Positions 1-9,840 of a stretch of 64,000 nt of DNA are shown piece by piece (position 1 is the stretch's first letter; every line of letters starts with the position of its first letter). Where the stretch lies: positions 187,344 to 251,343 of the forward strand of contig PLGG01000015.1 in the NCBI GenBank assembly GCA_003138515.1, written 5' to 3'. The position numbers and the translations under genes were made by a program. The stretch is from Acidobacteriaceae bacterium. GTDB taxonomy: Bacteria; Acidobacteriota; Terriglobia; Terriglobales; Acidobacteriaceae. The notes below the pieces were generated by a model that was given only the letters and a program-made list of their open reading frames with translations, was not told the DNA's origin and ran no database searches.

Positions 1-2
1 TC

Positions 3-89
3 ATCGGATTGGGAGTGTGGCTGATCGTGAGGCGCCTGAGTGAGACGAAGGGGAGTTCGCAGGAGAATTCCAAGGAAGGGCAACCATGA
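3..89 (+). CDS. C-terminal end of a small membrane protein (partial; runs off the left edge)
   Basis: Open frame from the window edge, IGLGVWLIVRRLSETKGSSQENSKEGQP*, with an ATGA overlap onto the next start at 86. Confidence 0.5.
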   Translation: MGLGVWLIVRRLSETKGSSQENSKEGQP

Positions 90-400
90 ATCGCTACATT
101 CTAATTCGCCGATTGCGTGCGCCGGCATTCTTGCTGTTGGTTGGCGTGATTGCACTGCTGGACGAGGCCAATGTTTTGAGCTGGGGCCAGTGCTGGCCGC
201 TGTTCCTGATCCTGGCGGGCGTGCTGTTGCTGGCAGAGCGTGCGGCGCTGGCGACGGCGGGGAATTCTCCTTATGCGGGCGCTCCGTGGCAAGGCCCAAC
301 GCCAGGCGCGGGACAGGTCGCGCAGCCAACGCCGGGCACCGCGACCGTGCCGCAAGAACCGCATGACTTCGGGGATGAGATCCATGGAGGGCAGTCATGA
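86..400 (+). CDS. small LiaI/LiaF-like (DUF5668-type) transmembrane protein
   Basis: Two hydrophobic segments typical of LiaF-TM proteins (FLLLVGVIALL, CWPLFLILAGVLLLAE); stop overlaps the next start. Confidence 0.6.
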   Translation: MNRYILIRRLRAPAFLLLVGVIALLDEANVLSWGQCWPLFLILAGVLLLAERAALATAGNSPYAGAPWQGPTPGAGQVAQPTPGTATVPQEPHDFGDEIHGGQS

Positions 401-2010
401 GCAGCGTACCTCCGCAAATGCCTCCGGACGGCGGAGCGCCCGGGCCTTACGATCCGAAAATGCAGTGGCGCGCGTATCGCGAGCAGCAGCGGGCCGCGTG
501 GCGCGCGCAACGCGACGCCTGGCGGGCACAACGCCACGCCTGGAAGGCGAACTACGTGGGCGTCTACGGACCGCGCGTGCCTTCCGTGGTGGGCCCGGTG
601 ATTCTGATTTGCGTGGGCGTGATTGCCCTGCTGATGGTGACCGGGCATATCGATTCCGGCTCGTTCTGGTCGTGGTACGGGCGGTGGTGGCCGCTGCTGC
701 TGATCGCGGCGGGACTGGCGCTGCTGGGCGAGTGGGCCCTGGACATGCGGCGGCCGACACCGGTGCACCGCAGCGGCAGCTTTGTCGGGATTCTCTTTCT
801 GGTTGCGTTCCTGGGCCTTTGCGCGGCGGGATTCCACCATTTGCGGCCATTCATGGGGCAGTGGAACGGAGATAACGACTTCTCCAATCTATTCGGGCAA
901 CCGGAGCACGACAGCGATCAGCCGGTGGACAGCAAGCCGATCCCCGCGAACGCGTCGATTCAAATTACCAATCCGCGCGGGGACGTGAGCATTACCGCGG
1001 GCGACCAGCCCAACCTTGAAGTGCAGGCGCACGAGATGGCCTACGCCGACTCCGACTCCGGGGCGAAAACAATCTTCGACGGCGAAGCCGCGCACGTGAC
1101 AGTAAGCGGAACGACGGTGCTGGTGCAGTCGAATGGCAACGATCACGGCCGCGTGAACCTGACCGTGACGGTGCCGCGGACTGCGACCGTGACGGTGAAT
1201 GCGGGCAAAGGGGATGTGACGGCTTCCGGGCTGGGCGCAGGAATCGATGTGGCCGCCGGGCACGGGGATACGCACCTTGATTCGATTACGGGCCCGGTCA
1301 CGATGCACTTCTCCAATGACAAACATGATTTCTCGGCTCACCAGATCAACGGCGATGTGATTGCCAACGGCAACTGCAACGACGTGACGCTTTCAGAGAT
1401 TCAGGGAAAGATCTCGCTGAACGGCGAGCTCTTCGGCGAGACACACATTGAAAACGCCGGGGCGCAGATCAGTCTTCATACGCCGTATACGGACATCCAG
1501 ATTGCGGGCCTTTCCGGAGACATGACGCTGGACTCAGACAACCTGCGCATAAGCGATGCCAAGGGGCCTGTGCATGTGGTCACGCGCTCCAAGGACATCG
1601 ACCTGAGTGAGATTTATGGCGACAGTTACGTTGAAAGCAATAACGGGACCATCAACGTGGAACCGGCCGGCGCTTACGGCGTGGAAGTGAGGAACAACAA
1701 GGGCGATGTGGAATTGACGCTGCCTCCGAATGCTTCGGCCACGGTGAGCGGGCAGGCGCACAACGGAGAGATTGTGACCGACTACGGGCTGACGGTAAGC
1801 GGCGATGAAGACAAGACCTTGAGCGGTAAGATCGGCGGAGGCGCCGCGCACATCGTGCTAAACACAAGTAACGGCGATCTGCGCATCAAGAAGGGGTCCG
1901 CGTTTCCGGCGGCGCCTGCCGCGCCGAATGCACCCAATGCGCCGGGCGCGCCCAAGGCTCCGCACCTGAAGAGCGATAAAGCGCTGCCACAGCAGCCGGT
2001 GGCGCAGTAG
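397..2010 (+). CDS. LiaF-TM plus DUF4097-like beta-repeat adhesin-type envelope protein
   Basis: 537 aa; N-terminal TM pair, then repeated short beta segments (ITNPRGDVSI, VNAGKGDVTASGL, NNKGDVELTLP) typical of DUF4097. Confidence 0.7.
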   Translation: MSSVPPQMPPDGGAPGPYDPKMQWRAYREQQRAAWRAQRDAWRAQRHAWKANYVGVYGPRVPSVVGPVILICVGVIALLMVTGHIDSGSFWSWYGRWWPLLLIAAGLALLGEWALDMRRPTPVHRSGSFVGILFLVAFLGLCAAGFHHLRPFMGQWNGDNDFSNLFGQPEHDSDQPVDSKPIPANASIQITNPRGDVSITAGDQPNLEVQAHEMAYADSDSGAKTIFDGEAAHVTVSGTTVLVQSNGNDHGRVNLTVTVPRTATVTVNAGKGDVTASGLGAGIDVAAGHGDTHLDSITGPVTMHFSNDKHDFSAHQINGDVIANGNCNDVTLSEIQGKISLNGELFGETHIENAGAQISLHTPYTDIQIAGLSGDMTLDSDNLRISDAKGPVHVVTRSKDIDLSEIYGDSYVESNNGTINVEPAGAYGVEVRNNKGDVELTLPPNASATVSGQAHNGEIVTDYGLTVSGDEDKTLSGKIGGGAAHIVLNTSNGDLRIKKGSAFPAAPAAPNAPNAPGAPKAPHLKSDKALPQQPVAQ

Positions 2011-2143
2011 GGCAGAAAACGAAATATAGAGTCATCAAGCCGGCGCGGGAGGGTGATTCCTTTCGCGCCTGTTTTGTTTTTTGGGAGCTGTAGAGTTATG
2101 CTCCTCGGCAGGGGGTGTTTCCCCGGGGGGGTCAATCTCGGTG

Positions 2144-2797
2144 ATGGTGCATGCGCCGGTGAAGGTGATCACCGTGGAACGTGAGTTTGGCTCACGCGGC
2201 GGCGAGTTTGCGCATGATCTTGCCAAACACCTCGGCTGGCGGTTGCTGGACTCGGAGCTGGTGGAGAATGCGGCGCGCATGGCCGGCGTCGATCCGAAGC
2301 TGGCGGCCAGCCTCGATGAGCGGCTGGACCCGTGGTACTACCGTTACGGCAAGGTGTTCTGGCAGGATCCGGTGTACGCGCCTTCGCCCAGCGGCGAAGA
2401 GCACGTCGTCGATTCGCAGCGCATGCTGGAGCTGATCCAGGAGCAGATTTTGGACGCTGCCAAAGAGGGCAATTGCGTACTTGTAGGCCGCGGTTCGGCC
2501 TGCGCGCTCGCCGGAAAGCCGGGCTGCTTTCACATCTTTGTCTACGCCACGGCCAGCGCCCGGAAGGACTGGTTTGCGCACAAATTTCCAGAGCAGGCAC
2601 ATGTGGCGGAGCAGCAATTGGCGGTGTTCGACCGGCGCCGCGCCGCGGTCATCCGCAAGTTCTACCAGCAGGAGTGGTGCTCGCGCGGGCTTTATCACAT
2701 GCTTCTAAATTCCTGCATCGGGACCCGGGCAATGATCGACGCCGTGCAGTGCGCGGCGGGATTGTGCGCGGCGGCACCAGAATCGGTCGCGAGCTGA
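2144..2797 (+). CDS. cytidylate kinase-like family protein
   Basis: VITVEREFGSRGGEFAHDLAKHLGWRLLDSELV matches the cytidylate-kinase-like N-terminus; internal ATG at 2144 preferred over 2081. Confidence 0.75.
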   Translation: MVHAPVKVITVEREFGSRGGEFAHDLAKHLGWRLLDSELVENAARMAGVDPKLAASLDERLDPWYYRYGKVFWQDPVYAPSPSGEEHVVDSQRMLELIQEQILDAAKEGNCVLVGRGSACALAGKPGCFHIFVYATASARKDWFAHKFPEQAHVAEQQLAVFDRRRAAVIRKFYQQEWCSRGLYHMLLNSCIGTRAMIDAVQCAAGLCAAAPESVAS

Positions 2798-2843
2798 TTT
2801 TCAAAAACTGAGTTCGGAACAGGATCGCTTAGACCCAGATCTC

Positions 2844-4076
2844 TCACACTTCGATGCGCGGAACGCGTGCGGCAATACGCGTGAAGACTTCCCAGGGGAT
2901 GGTGCCCGCGGCATCGGCGTGGTCGAAGGCCGTTATGGTTTCGTTGCCGGATTCGCTGCCTTGCGCGCCGAGAATCACCACCTCGTCGCCTGGCTCGACG
3001 CCTGGAATCTCCGTAACATCAAGGACAATTTGGTCCATGCTGACGCGGCCCACGAGCGGTGCGCGCTGGCCGCGCAGCAACAGATTGAAGCGGTTGCCGA
3101 GGGAGCGCGTGAGGCCATCGCCATATCCGGCGGAGACAAGCGCGAGGCGCATGGGCTCTGTGGCGACAAAGGTTGCGTTGTAACCGACGGTTGCGCCAGC
3201 GCCGACTGAGCGGACGCCGGCGACCGAGGCCTTCCATGTGAGCACGGGTTGGAGAGCGGCGCAGGCGGCGGCGAGCGAGGCTGGCTCGGCTGGAGTCGCC
3301 GGGGCGTCTGGCGTTCCGAAAGCGGGATCGAAGCGCGGGATGAGACCGTAGAGCGCGAGGCCGGGACGCAACATGGCCTTCATGCCGTGACGCGCGGCCA
3401 GATCTGCAACCACGCGCGCCTGGCCGGCGAGCAGCGTGGCGGAAGCGCCGACGTTGAGCCACTCGGCGAAGAGGCCTGCGGCGGAGATGCGGCTCATTGC
3501 TTCGTCGAGCCGCGCGAGCTGTTCCTGCGTTGCCTGGCCGTCGGCTTCGTCGGCGGCAAAGAGATGAGTCATCACGCCTTCAAGCCGAAGCGGCGAGCCG
3601 GGACCAAAGCGCGCGAGAACGGCGGCGAGGTCGTTGGGGCCTGCGCCCTGGCGGTTCATGCCGGTGTCGATTTCAAGATGGATGGGCAAGGTGCCCGGCT
3701 GCGCGCCCGCGGTGCGAGCGGCGGCGAGTAGCTCGTCGAGTTGCCAGAGTTCCCACGCGACGGGGGTAAGTTGAAATTGAATGGCGGCCGCGGCCTGGCC
3801 GGGAAAGACGCCGCCAATGATGAGAACGCGAGCCTCAGGGCACAACGCGCGGGCGACAATGCCTTCTTCCACGCTGGTGACTCCGAGCCACTTCGCGCCG
3901 GCGCGCGCGACGGCCGGAGCGCAGAGAGCAAGCGAGTGGCCGTAGGCGTTGGCTTTGACGATGGCGAGCAGTTCGGCGTGAGGCGCGGCAAGGCCGGCGA
4001 GAAAACGGAAGTTCGCTTCGAGAGCGTGGGTGCGAATCTCAACCCAGCAAGGGCGCGTTGTCATGGGGAACGGCAA
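2844..4076 (-). CDS. alr: alanine racemase
   Basis: 410 aa; AIVKANAYGHS PLP-lysine motif, EIDTGMNRQG, and the C-terminal GRVSMDQIVLDVT motif. Confidence 0.93.
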   Translation of the reverse strand: MPFPMTTRPCWVEIRTHALEANFRFLAGLAAPHAELLAIVKANAYGHSLALCAPAVARAGAKWLGVTSVEEGIVARALCPEARVLIIGGVFPGQAAAAIQFQLTPVAWELWQLDELLAAARTAGAQPGTLPIHLEIDTGMNRQGAGPNDLAAVLARFGPGSPLRLEGVMTHLFAADEADGQATQEQLARLDEAMSRISAAGLFAEWLNVGASATLLAGQARVVADLAARHGMKAMLRPGLALYGLIPRFDPAFGTPDAPATPAEPASLAAACAALQPVLTWKASVAGVRSVGAGATVGYNATFVATEPMRLALVSAGYGDGLTRSLGNRFNLLLRGQRAPLVGRVSMDQIVLDVTEIPGVEPGDEVVILGAQGSESGNETITAFDHADAAGTIPWEVFTRIAARVPRIEV

Positions 4077-4100
4077 AGATCAGTCTATCGCGGGGACGGC

Positions 4101-4727
4101 TCATTTGATGAGTGCGAACGCAACGACGGTCTCGTCTTTCGATCCGATCTCATCGAGGAGTTCGGCTTCGAGCGCATGCGGGACAGGCATCTCGCAGGCA
4201 GCGACCTGCTCTGGAGACGCTCCGATGAAGCAGAGTTCGCAATGGCCGAGGCCTTCGGCTCCGTTTTCACCTATCGCCCGAACAGGCGGGCCGAAGACGC
4301 GGCAGGTCATGGGACGCCACTCGTAGACGCCGCAACGGCCGGTCGCGGGGTCGAGCGCGGGGCAGGCGGCTTCGTTGGCGAAGTCTTCAAAGCGGGCCTG
4401 ATCGGCGGCGGATGTGCCGAGCGCGCCGGTCTCGGGATCGCCGGGAAAGTTCGGACCATGTTCGGCGAGCCAGGCGCGCGCGCGGAGTTCGATGTCCACG
4501 GCGAGCGCGGGATTTGTGGCGCGCAGAGCGGTCATTCCTTCGCGTAGCCGAGCGGCATCGAGGGCGTTGATGGCAAAGGCTCCGTGGCAGCACTGCGTGC
4601 ATCCGATGCGGCAGGCGAGGAGGTCCCCGGCGCGGCGGGCGGCATCGGCGAGCGAGGCGTCAATACTCTGGACAAGCTGGGCGTCGCGGATCTGGACGAG
4701 TCGGGCATCGCGCGCGAGAAGAGGCAT
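4101..4727 (-). CDS. YkgJ-like cysteine cluster protein
   Basis: CRIGCTQCCHGAF ... CPALDPATGRCGVYEWRPMTCRVFG: conserved CxxC and C-R-x-F pattern. Confidence 0.75.
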   Translation of the reverse strand: MPLLARDARLVQIRDAQLVQSIDASLADAARRAGDLLACRIGCTQCCHGAFAINALDAARLREGMTALRATNPALAVDIELRARAWLAEHGPNFPGDPETGALGTSAADQARFEDFANEAACPALDPATGRCGVYEWRPMTCRVFGPPVRAIGENGAEGLGHCELCFIGASPEQVAACEMPVPHALEAELLDEIGSKDETVVAFALIK

Positions 4728-4813
4728 GAAGGCAAGGATAGCGGAGCGGCCGGCGAAACAGAGCGGTTGCCTGCCTGTATCAGTCGGCGTTAGTCTAGCC
4801 GCGGAGGTTTCCC

Positions 4814-5236
4814 ATGGCTGAATCCCGCAGCACCGTGATGCCTGCGCTGCGCTACCGGAATGCCCCGGCGGCGATCGACTGGCTTTGCCAGGTGTTTGGC
4901 TTTGAGCGCCACGCGGTGCACCAAGGCCCTGACGGAACCATTGCCCACGCGGAGCTCAAGCTGGGCGGCGGGATGATCATGCTGGGCTCGGCCAGGGACG
5001 ATACGTACGGGCGGGGCTTCAAGGCTCCCGATGAGCTAGGCGGAGTGGAGACGCGCGCTGCATACATTGTTGTCGCGGATGCAGATGCGGCGTACGCGCG
5101 GGCGCAGGCTGCGGGAGCGACGGTGGTGCGGCCGTTGAAGGACACCGGCTATGGCAGCCGCGAGTTTACCTTGAAAGACCCCGAGGGACACTCGTGGAGC
5201 GCAGGCACGTACGATCCGTGGGCGCCGCAGGGCTAG
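4814..5236 (+). CDS. VOC family (glyoxalase/PhnB-like) protein
   Basis: PALRYRNAPAAIDWLCQVFGFE ... DPEGHSWSAGTY. Confidence 0.85.
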   Translation: MAESRSTVMPALRYRNAPAAIDWLCQVFGFERHAVHQGPDGTIAHAELKLGGGMIMLGSARDDTYGRGFKAPDELGGVETRAAYIVVADADAAYARAQAAGATVVRPLKDTGYGSREFTLKDPEGHSWSAGTYDPWAPQG

Positions 5237-5306
5237 AGCGCGCGATGCTTGGCGGTGAGACGTTAGAGAATTAAAGTCTCGGGAATTCCCCAAATGGAGG
5301 TCGCAA

Positions 5307-5567
5307 ATGGCAGGGCAATGCACGCACGTCGCGACGATCAAGAAGGGTGTAAAGCCGAAAACCAAAGGCTGCGAGGGGTGCCTGAAGATGGGCGATACAT
5401 GGCTGCACCTGCGCATGTGCCTGGAGTGTGGGCATGTGGGTTGTTGCGACTCGTCGAAGAACCGGCACGCGCGCGCGCACTTCCATGAGACAAAGCATCC
5501 GCTGATCCAGTCGGCCGAGCGCGGCGAGGATTGGCGCTGGTGCTATGTGGATGACGTGTATCTGTAG
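5307..5567 (+). CDS. UBP-type zinc finger domain protein
   Basis: 86 aa; CxxC and His-rich pattern KGCEGCLKMGDTWLHLRMCLECGHVGCCDSSKNRHARAHFHETKHPLIQS. Confidence 0.85.
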   Translation: MAGQCTHVATIKKGVKPKTKGCEGCLKMGDTWLHLRMCLECGHVGCCDSSKNRHARAHFHETKHPLIQSAERGEDWRWCYVDDVYL

Positions 5568-5611
5568 TAGCAAGTCAGCAAGTTGGCCGGTCAGCGAGTC
5601 GGCGGGTTCGC

Positions 5612-7603
5612 TCAAGAGCCTGCCTTCGCCAGCTCCACTTCAATCTTCTTTGAATCTGGAATCAGCTTTGTGATTTTGAAGCTGCGGATCTGGCCTTCGG
5701 CGAGTGGGTCGGGCGTGGCCGATGGCGCGGGGGCATTGCCTTTCCAGCGAGCCTTCAACATCGAGGAGAGCTGCGAGAGGTCAGGCGCGGCGTTTTGCGT
5801 CGACGCTGCGGCTGGCGACGAAGGCGCGGCTCCTGCCCCACCGGTCTTCGTGCGCAATGTGGCTCGGATGCCTTCGCCGAGTTCGACGATTGCCCCGGAA
5901 GGCGTGAGTTCGACGACGCGGCCCGAAACAGAGTCGCCCACTTTATGCTCGGCGATGTATTCGTCGATGCTGGTGGGGATGAGCTGCTTCATCGAGAGCT
6001 TGATCTGGCGCTTCTCAGAGTCGATGGCGAGAATAACGGCCCTGACGACCTGACCTTCGCGCACCATGTCGCGAGGATGGTTGATGCGGCGGTCGGCGAC
6101 AATCTCACTGACGTGAACGAGACCCTCGATTCCACTAAATTCGGGGCCCTCGGCGATCTGAACGAAGGCGCCGAAGTTCATGATTTTGGTGATTGGGCCT
6201 TCGACTTGCGAACCGGCGGGGAATTTGCGCTCGACTTCAAGCCAGGGATCGGCGAGTGTCTGTTTGAGGCCGAGAGAGATGCGGCCTTGCTCCGTGCCCG
6301 CGGGCGGCTTGACGGAGAGAACGACGGCGTCGACTCGGTCGCCCTCGCGGAGCAAGTCGGATGGGTGGCGAACTTTTTTGGCCCACGACATCTCCGAGAT
6401 GTGAATGAGGCCCTCGAGGCCCGGCTCTAGCTCGACGAATGCGCCGAAGTCGGTGAGGCGCGTGACGGCGCCGTTGATGCGCTGGCCCGGCACGAAGCGA
6501 TCGGCTGCGGTCTCCCACGGCTCGGGCTGGAGCTGCTTTAGGCCAAGCGAAATCTTGTTGGTCTCGGGATCGATTTTGAGAATGCGCACCGTGAGTTGCT
6601 CGCCGACTGCGAGAACGTCTTCGGGTTTGGCGACGCGGGCGCGAGAGATGTCGGAGATGTGGAGCAGACCGTCGAGGCCACGCTCGATTTCAACAAACGC
6701 GCCGTAGGGCATGAGGGTGCGAACGGTGCCGTTGACAGTGTCGCCGGGTTTGAGCGCGGCGCGGCGGCCGGCGAGCTCGCCGCGAGCCTGCTCCTCAAGG
6801 ACGACGCGGCGATCGACCACCACATCCTCATCGGTGACGTCGAGCTTGGTGATGCGGCAGGTGATTTCAGTGCCGACGAGGGCTTCGAGCTCGGCGGCAT
6901 CGCGCGTGCCGCTGCGGCTGGCGGGCATGAAAGCGCGAACGCCAACGTCGACGCTCAAGCCGCCTTTGATGACCGCGGTGACGGTTCCGGCGACGGCGAT
7001 TTTCTCGGCGAAAGCGCGCTCGAGGGCCGACCAATCGCGCGGCTGCGCGACGCGATGGCGCGAGAGGTCGTAATAGCCCTCCTCATTGCGGCCGGTGATG
7101 GAGACGGGGAAGCTGTCGCCGGGATTGATGCCTTCGGCGTTGTCGGGGAAAGCCGAGCGGGGCAGAACGCCTTCCATCTTGTAGCCGACGTCGAGGACGA
7201 CCTGATCGGCGGTGAGCGAGACGACCGTACCTTGAAGCTGCTTGGTTTCGGCGCGATGCGTGTGCGAGCGCTCGAATGCGGAGAGCGCGTCGGCGAATGA
7301 CTCGGCAGGCTCTTCGACAGGAGCGGACTCGGCGTCCGCGCCTTGGTCTCCATCGGACGTGCTGAGTGCGGGTTCGTCGCGGAGTTTTTCAGAACGAACG
7401 GACTGGCTGTCTGATCCTTGCTCTTTTGCGTGCGTGGTGACGATCTCCGCAGCGGGCTCTGGCTGGGCGTCCAAAGGTTGATCTCGGTCAGGCTCAGTGG
7501 CGACTGCTTCGATTGACGAAACGATTTCGCCGGTCATGGCGGAGGACTGGCCGTCCTGGCCCTGGTTTTGGATTGGTTCAGTGGGAGTGGGTTCGTCGGT
7601 CAT
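5612..7603 (-). CDS. rpsA: 30S ribosomal protein S1-like protein with about six S1 repeats
   Basis: Repeated S1 motifs (GAFVEIERGLDGLLHISDIS, GAFVELEPGLEGLIHISEMSWAKK, GLVHVSEI); acidic N-terminal extension. Confidence 0.9.
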   Translation of the reverse strand: MTDEPTPTEPIQNQGQDGQSSAMTGEIVSSIEAVATEPDRDQPLDAQPEPAAEIVTTHAKEQGSDSQSVRSEKLRDEPALSTSDGDQGADAESAPVEEPAESFADALSAFERSHTHRAETKQLQGTVVSLTADQVVLDVGYKMEGVLPRSAFPDNAEGINPGDSFPVSITGRNEEGYYDLSRHRVAQPRDWSALERAFAEKIAVAGTVTAVIKGGLSVDVGVRAFMPASRSGTRDAAELEALVGTEITCRITKLDVTDEDVVVDRRVVLEEQARGELAGRRAALKPGDTVNGTVRTLMPYGAFVEIERGLDGLLHISDISRARVAKPEDVLAVGEQLTVRILKIDPETNKISLGLKQLQPEPWETAADRFVPGQRINGAVTRLTDFGAFVELEPGLEGLIHISEMSWAKKVRHPSDLLREGDRVDAVVLSVKPPAGTEQGRISLGLKQTLADPWLEVERKFPAGSQVEGPITKIMNFGAFVQIAEGPEFSGIEGLVHVSEIVADRRINHPRDMVREGQVVRAVILAIDSEKRQIKLSMKQLIPTSIDEYIAEHKVGDSVSGRVVELTPSGAIVELGEGIRATLRTKTGGAGAAPSSPAAASTQNAAPDLSQLSSMLKARWKGNAPAPSATPDPLAEGQIRSFKITKLIPDSKKIEVELAKAGS

Positions 7604-7680
7604 AGAGTTTAATGAATCATTGTTTCACGATCCGGTGGAGCGGCGGCGTGACGTGCGTCGGGTTAACCTGAGAGCAGACG

Positions 7681-9000
7681 ATGACGTCGGTTTCCCCACA
7701 ACCTCGCCGCGGCCTTGAGGCCTTTGCCTTCCGTGACTTCAGGCGGTACCAATTGGCGCGCGTGGCCGTGATCCTGGGCGCAGAGGCGCAGTCGGTTGCG
7801 GTAGCGTGGCAGGTTTACTCCATCACGCACCGCGCTCTTGACCTGGGCTACACGGGGCTGGCGCTGTTCTTGCCGGGCCTGATTTTTCTGCTGCCGGCTG
7901 GCCATGTGGCCGACCGCTTCGACCGGCGGCGCGTGATTCTCGCGTGCTACGCACTGCAGTTGCTCTGCACGGGTGCGCTGGTGGAGCTGGCGCGAGACAA
8001 CACGCAGAACATTCTGGCCATCTACACGGTTCTCTTCTTCGTCGGCACGGGGCGCGCGTTTTCATCGCCGGCGAGTTCGGCACTGATTCCGCATTTGGTT
8101 CCGGAGATTCATTTCGTCAATGCGGTGACGTGGGGCGGCGCGATCTTTCAGCTGGCCAACATCACCGGGCCGGCGCTGGGCGGCCTGCTGTTCACACTGC
8201 CGTTAACGGGCTTTGCGGCGAACTCGCGGCTTGAGGGCGCGGGGATTGTGTATGTGTTCACGCTCGGGACGTTGGTGTGGTTTCTGGCGCTCGTGGCGTC
8301 GTTGCATGTTCGGCCCGGACGCATGGAACACCGCGATCTGTCACTGAGGGTGGTGCTTGCGGGGTTCCAGTATGTGCGGCGGGCGCGGATTCTGCTGGGA
8401 TCGTTTTCGCTGGATCTCTTTGTGGTGCTGCTGGGCGGGGCAGTGGCGCTGATGCCGATTTTCGCGCATGAGATTCTGCACCAGGGGCCGCGCGGGCTGG
8501 GCATGCTGCGCGCGGCGCCGGCAGTGGGCGCGGTTACGATGTCGGTGATCATGGCGCGGTTTCCCCTGCGCCGGCGCGCGGGACGCTGGTTGTTTATCTG
8601 CGTCTCGATCTTCGGCGTAGCGACCATGATCTTCGGGCTGTCGCACTCACTGTGGCTCTCGCTGGCTTCGTTGTCTATCGCGGGCGCGGCAGACACCATC
8701 AGCGTGATCATTCGCGGATCGTTGCTGCAGCTGGCCACGCCGCCGGAGATGCGCGGTCGCGTGAGCGCAGTGAATTCGCTGTTCATCGGCGCGTCAAACG
8801 AACTGGGCGAATTTGAGAGCGGGTTCACGGCGCAGTGGTGGGGTGCGGTGCGAGCCACAGTGATTGGCGGGATCGGGTCGCTGATCGTGGCAGCTGCGTG
8901 GGCCGGCATCTTTCCCCAACTGCGCAATGCCGATGAACTCACGGCAGAGAGTTTGCGGGAACACGTGCCTGCGGCACAGGAAATTCTGTCTGGTCTGTAA
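7681..9000 (+). CDS. MFS transporter (EntS/enterobactin-exporter-like)
   Basis: 439 aa polytopic protein; GHVADRFDRRRVIL MFS loop motif and PEMRGRVSAVNSLFIGASNELGEFESG. Confidence 0.85.
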   Translation: MTSVSPQPRRGLEAFAFRDFRRYQLARVAVILGAEAQSVAVAWQVYSITHRALDLGYTGLALFLPGLIFLLPAGHVADRFDRRRVILACYALQLLCTGALVELARDNTQNILAIYTVLFFVGTGRAFSSPASSALIPHLVPEIHFVNAVTWGGAIFQLANITGPALGGLLFTLPLTGFAANSRLEGAGIVYVFTLGTLVWFLALVASLHVRPGRMEHRDLSLRVVLAGFQYVRRARILLGSFSLDLFVVLLGGAVALMPIFAHEILHQGPRGLGMLRAAPAVGAVTMSVIMARFPLRRRAGRWLFICVSIFGVATMIFGLSHSLWLSLASLSIAGAADTISVIIRGSLLQLATPPEMRGRVSAVNSLFIGASNELGEFESGFTAQWWGAVRATVIGGIGSLIVAAAWAGIFPQLRNADELTAESLREHVPAAQEILSGL

Positions 9001-9011
9001 AGAGCAAGCGC

Positions 9012-9833
9012 TCAGCGGCCGCGGGGGCGCGCGGTGCGATTGCGCTCGAAGAGGATGCGCAGGCCGTCGAGCGTGAGCAGGTCGTCGATCTCCTGGATGT
9101 AACGCGAGTCCGGGGCGATCATGCGCGCAAGGCCTCCGCTGGCGATGATGCGCAGCGGCTTGCCGGGGTCGATACCCTGCGAAGCGCTCAGTTCCGCGAT
9201 GATGCGCTCAATGATTCCGTCAACCAGTCCGATGTAGCCGAAGTAGAGTCCGCTCTGCAGGTGGCCGACGGTGTTGGTGCCGATGACTTTGGCGGGGCGC
9301 TTGATGTCGACGCGGCTCAGGCGCGCGGCACGGTTGAAGAGCGCATCTGCGCTCAGGCCGAGCCCGGGCGCAATGGCGCCGCCGAGATACTCGCCGCGGG
9401 CGGAAATGACTTCAAACTTGGTGGCCGTGCCGAAGTCGACCACGATGCACGGGCCGCCATAGCGCTCATATGCGGCGATGCAGTCGGCGATGCGGTCGGC
9501 GCCAAGCTCGCTGGGGTTATCGATGAGCAGCGTCATGCCGGTCTTGATGCCGGGCTCGACGAAGAGGGGTTCGATGTTGAAGTAGCTTTCGCAGACCTGG
9601 CGCAGAGTGGAGTCGACGGGCGGAACAACGGAGGCGATGATGATGTCCGTCACCTGGCTGGGCGCCATGCCGTGCATCTCGAAGAGGTTGACGAAAAAGA
9701 CTCCGTACTCGTCGACGGTTTGGGCACGATGCGTCGTGACGCGCCAGTTCGCAGCCAATTCCGGCTTCTCGCCGTCGAGCTTGTAGAGGCCCAGAGTCGT
9801 ATTCGTGTTGCCGACATCGAGAGCGAGCAGCAT
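9012..9833 (-). CDS. coaX: type III pantothenate kinase
   Basis: MLLALDVGNTNTTLGLY, NPSELGADRIADCIAAYERYGGPCIVVDFGTATKFEVI, GGAIAPGL. Confidence 0.95.
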   Translation of the reverse strand: MLLALDVGNTNTTLGLYKLDGEKPELAANWRVTTHRAQTVDEYGVFFVNLFEMHGMAPSQVTDIIIASVVPPVDSTLRQVCESYFNIEPLFVEPGIKTGMTLLIDNPSELGADRIADCIAAYERYGGPCIVVDFGTATKFEVISARGEYLGGAIAPGLGLSADALFNRAARLSRVDIKRPAKVIGTNTVGHLQSGLYFGYIGLVDGIIERIIAELSASQGIDPGKPLRIIASGGLARMIAPDSRYIQEIDDLLTLDGLRILFERNRTARPRGR

Positions 9834-9840
9834 TGTTCTT

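Noticed and set aside
2100-2135. GGGGGTGTTTCCCCGGGGGGG tract upstream of the cytidylate-kinase-like gene as a regulatory hairpin
   Set aside because: GC-rich but short and without convincing extended pairing or a known riboswitch motif
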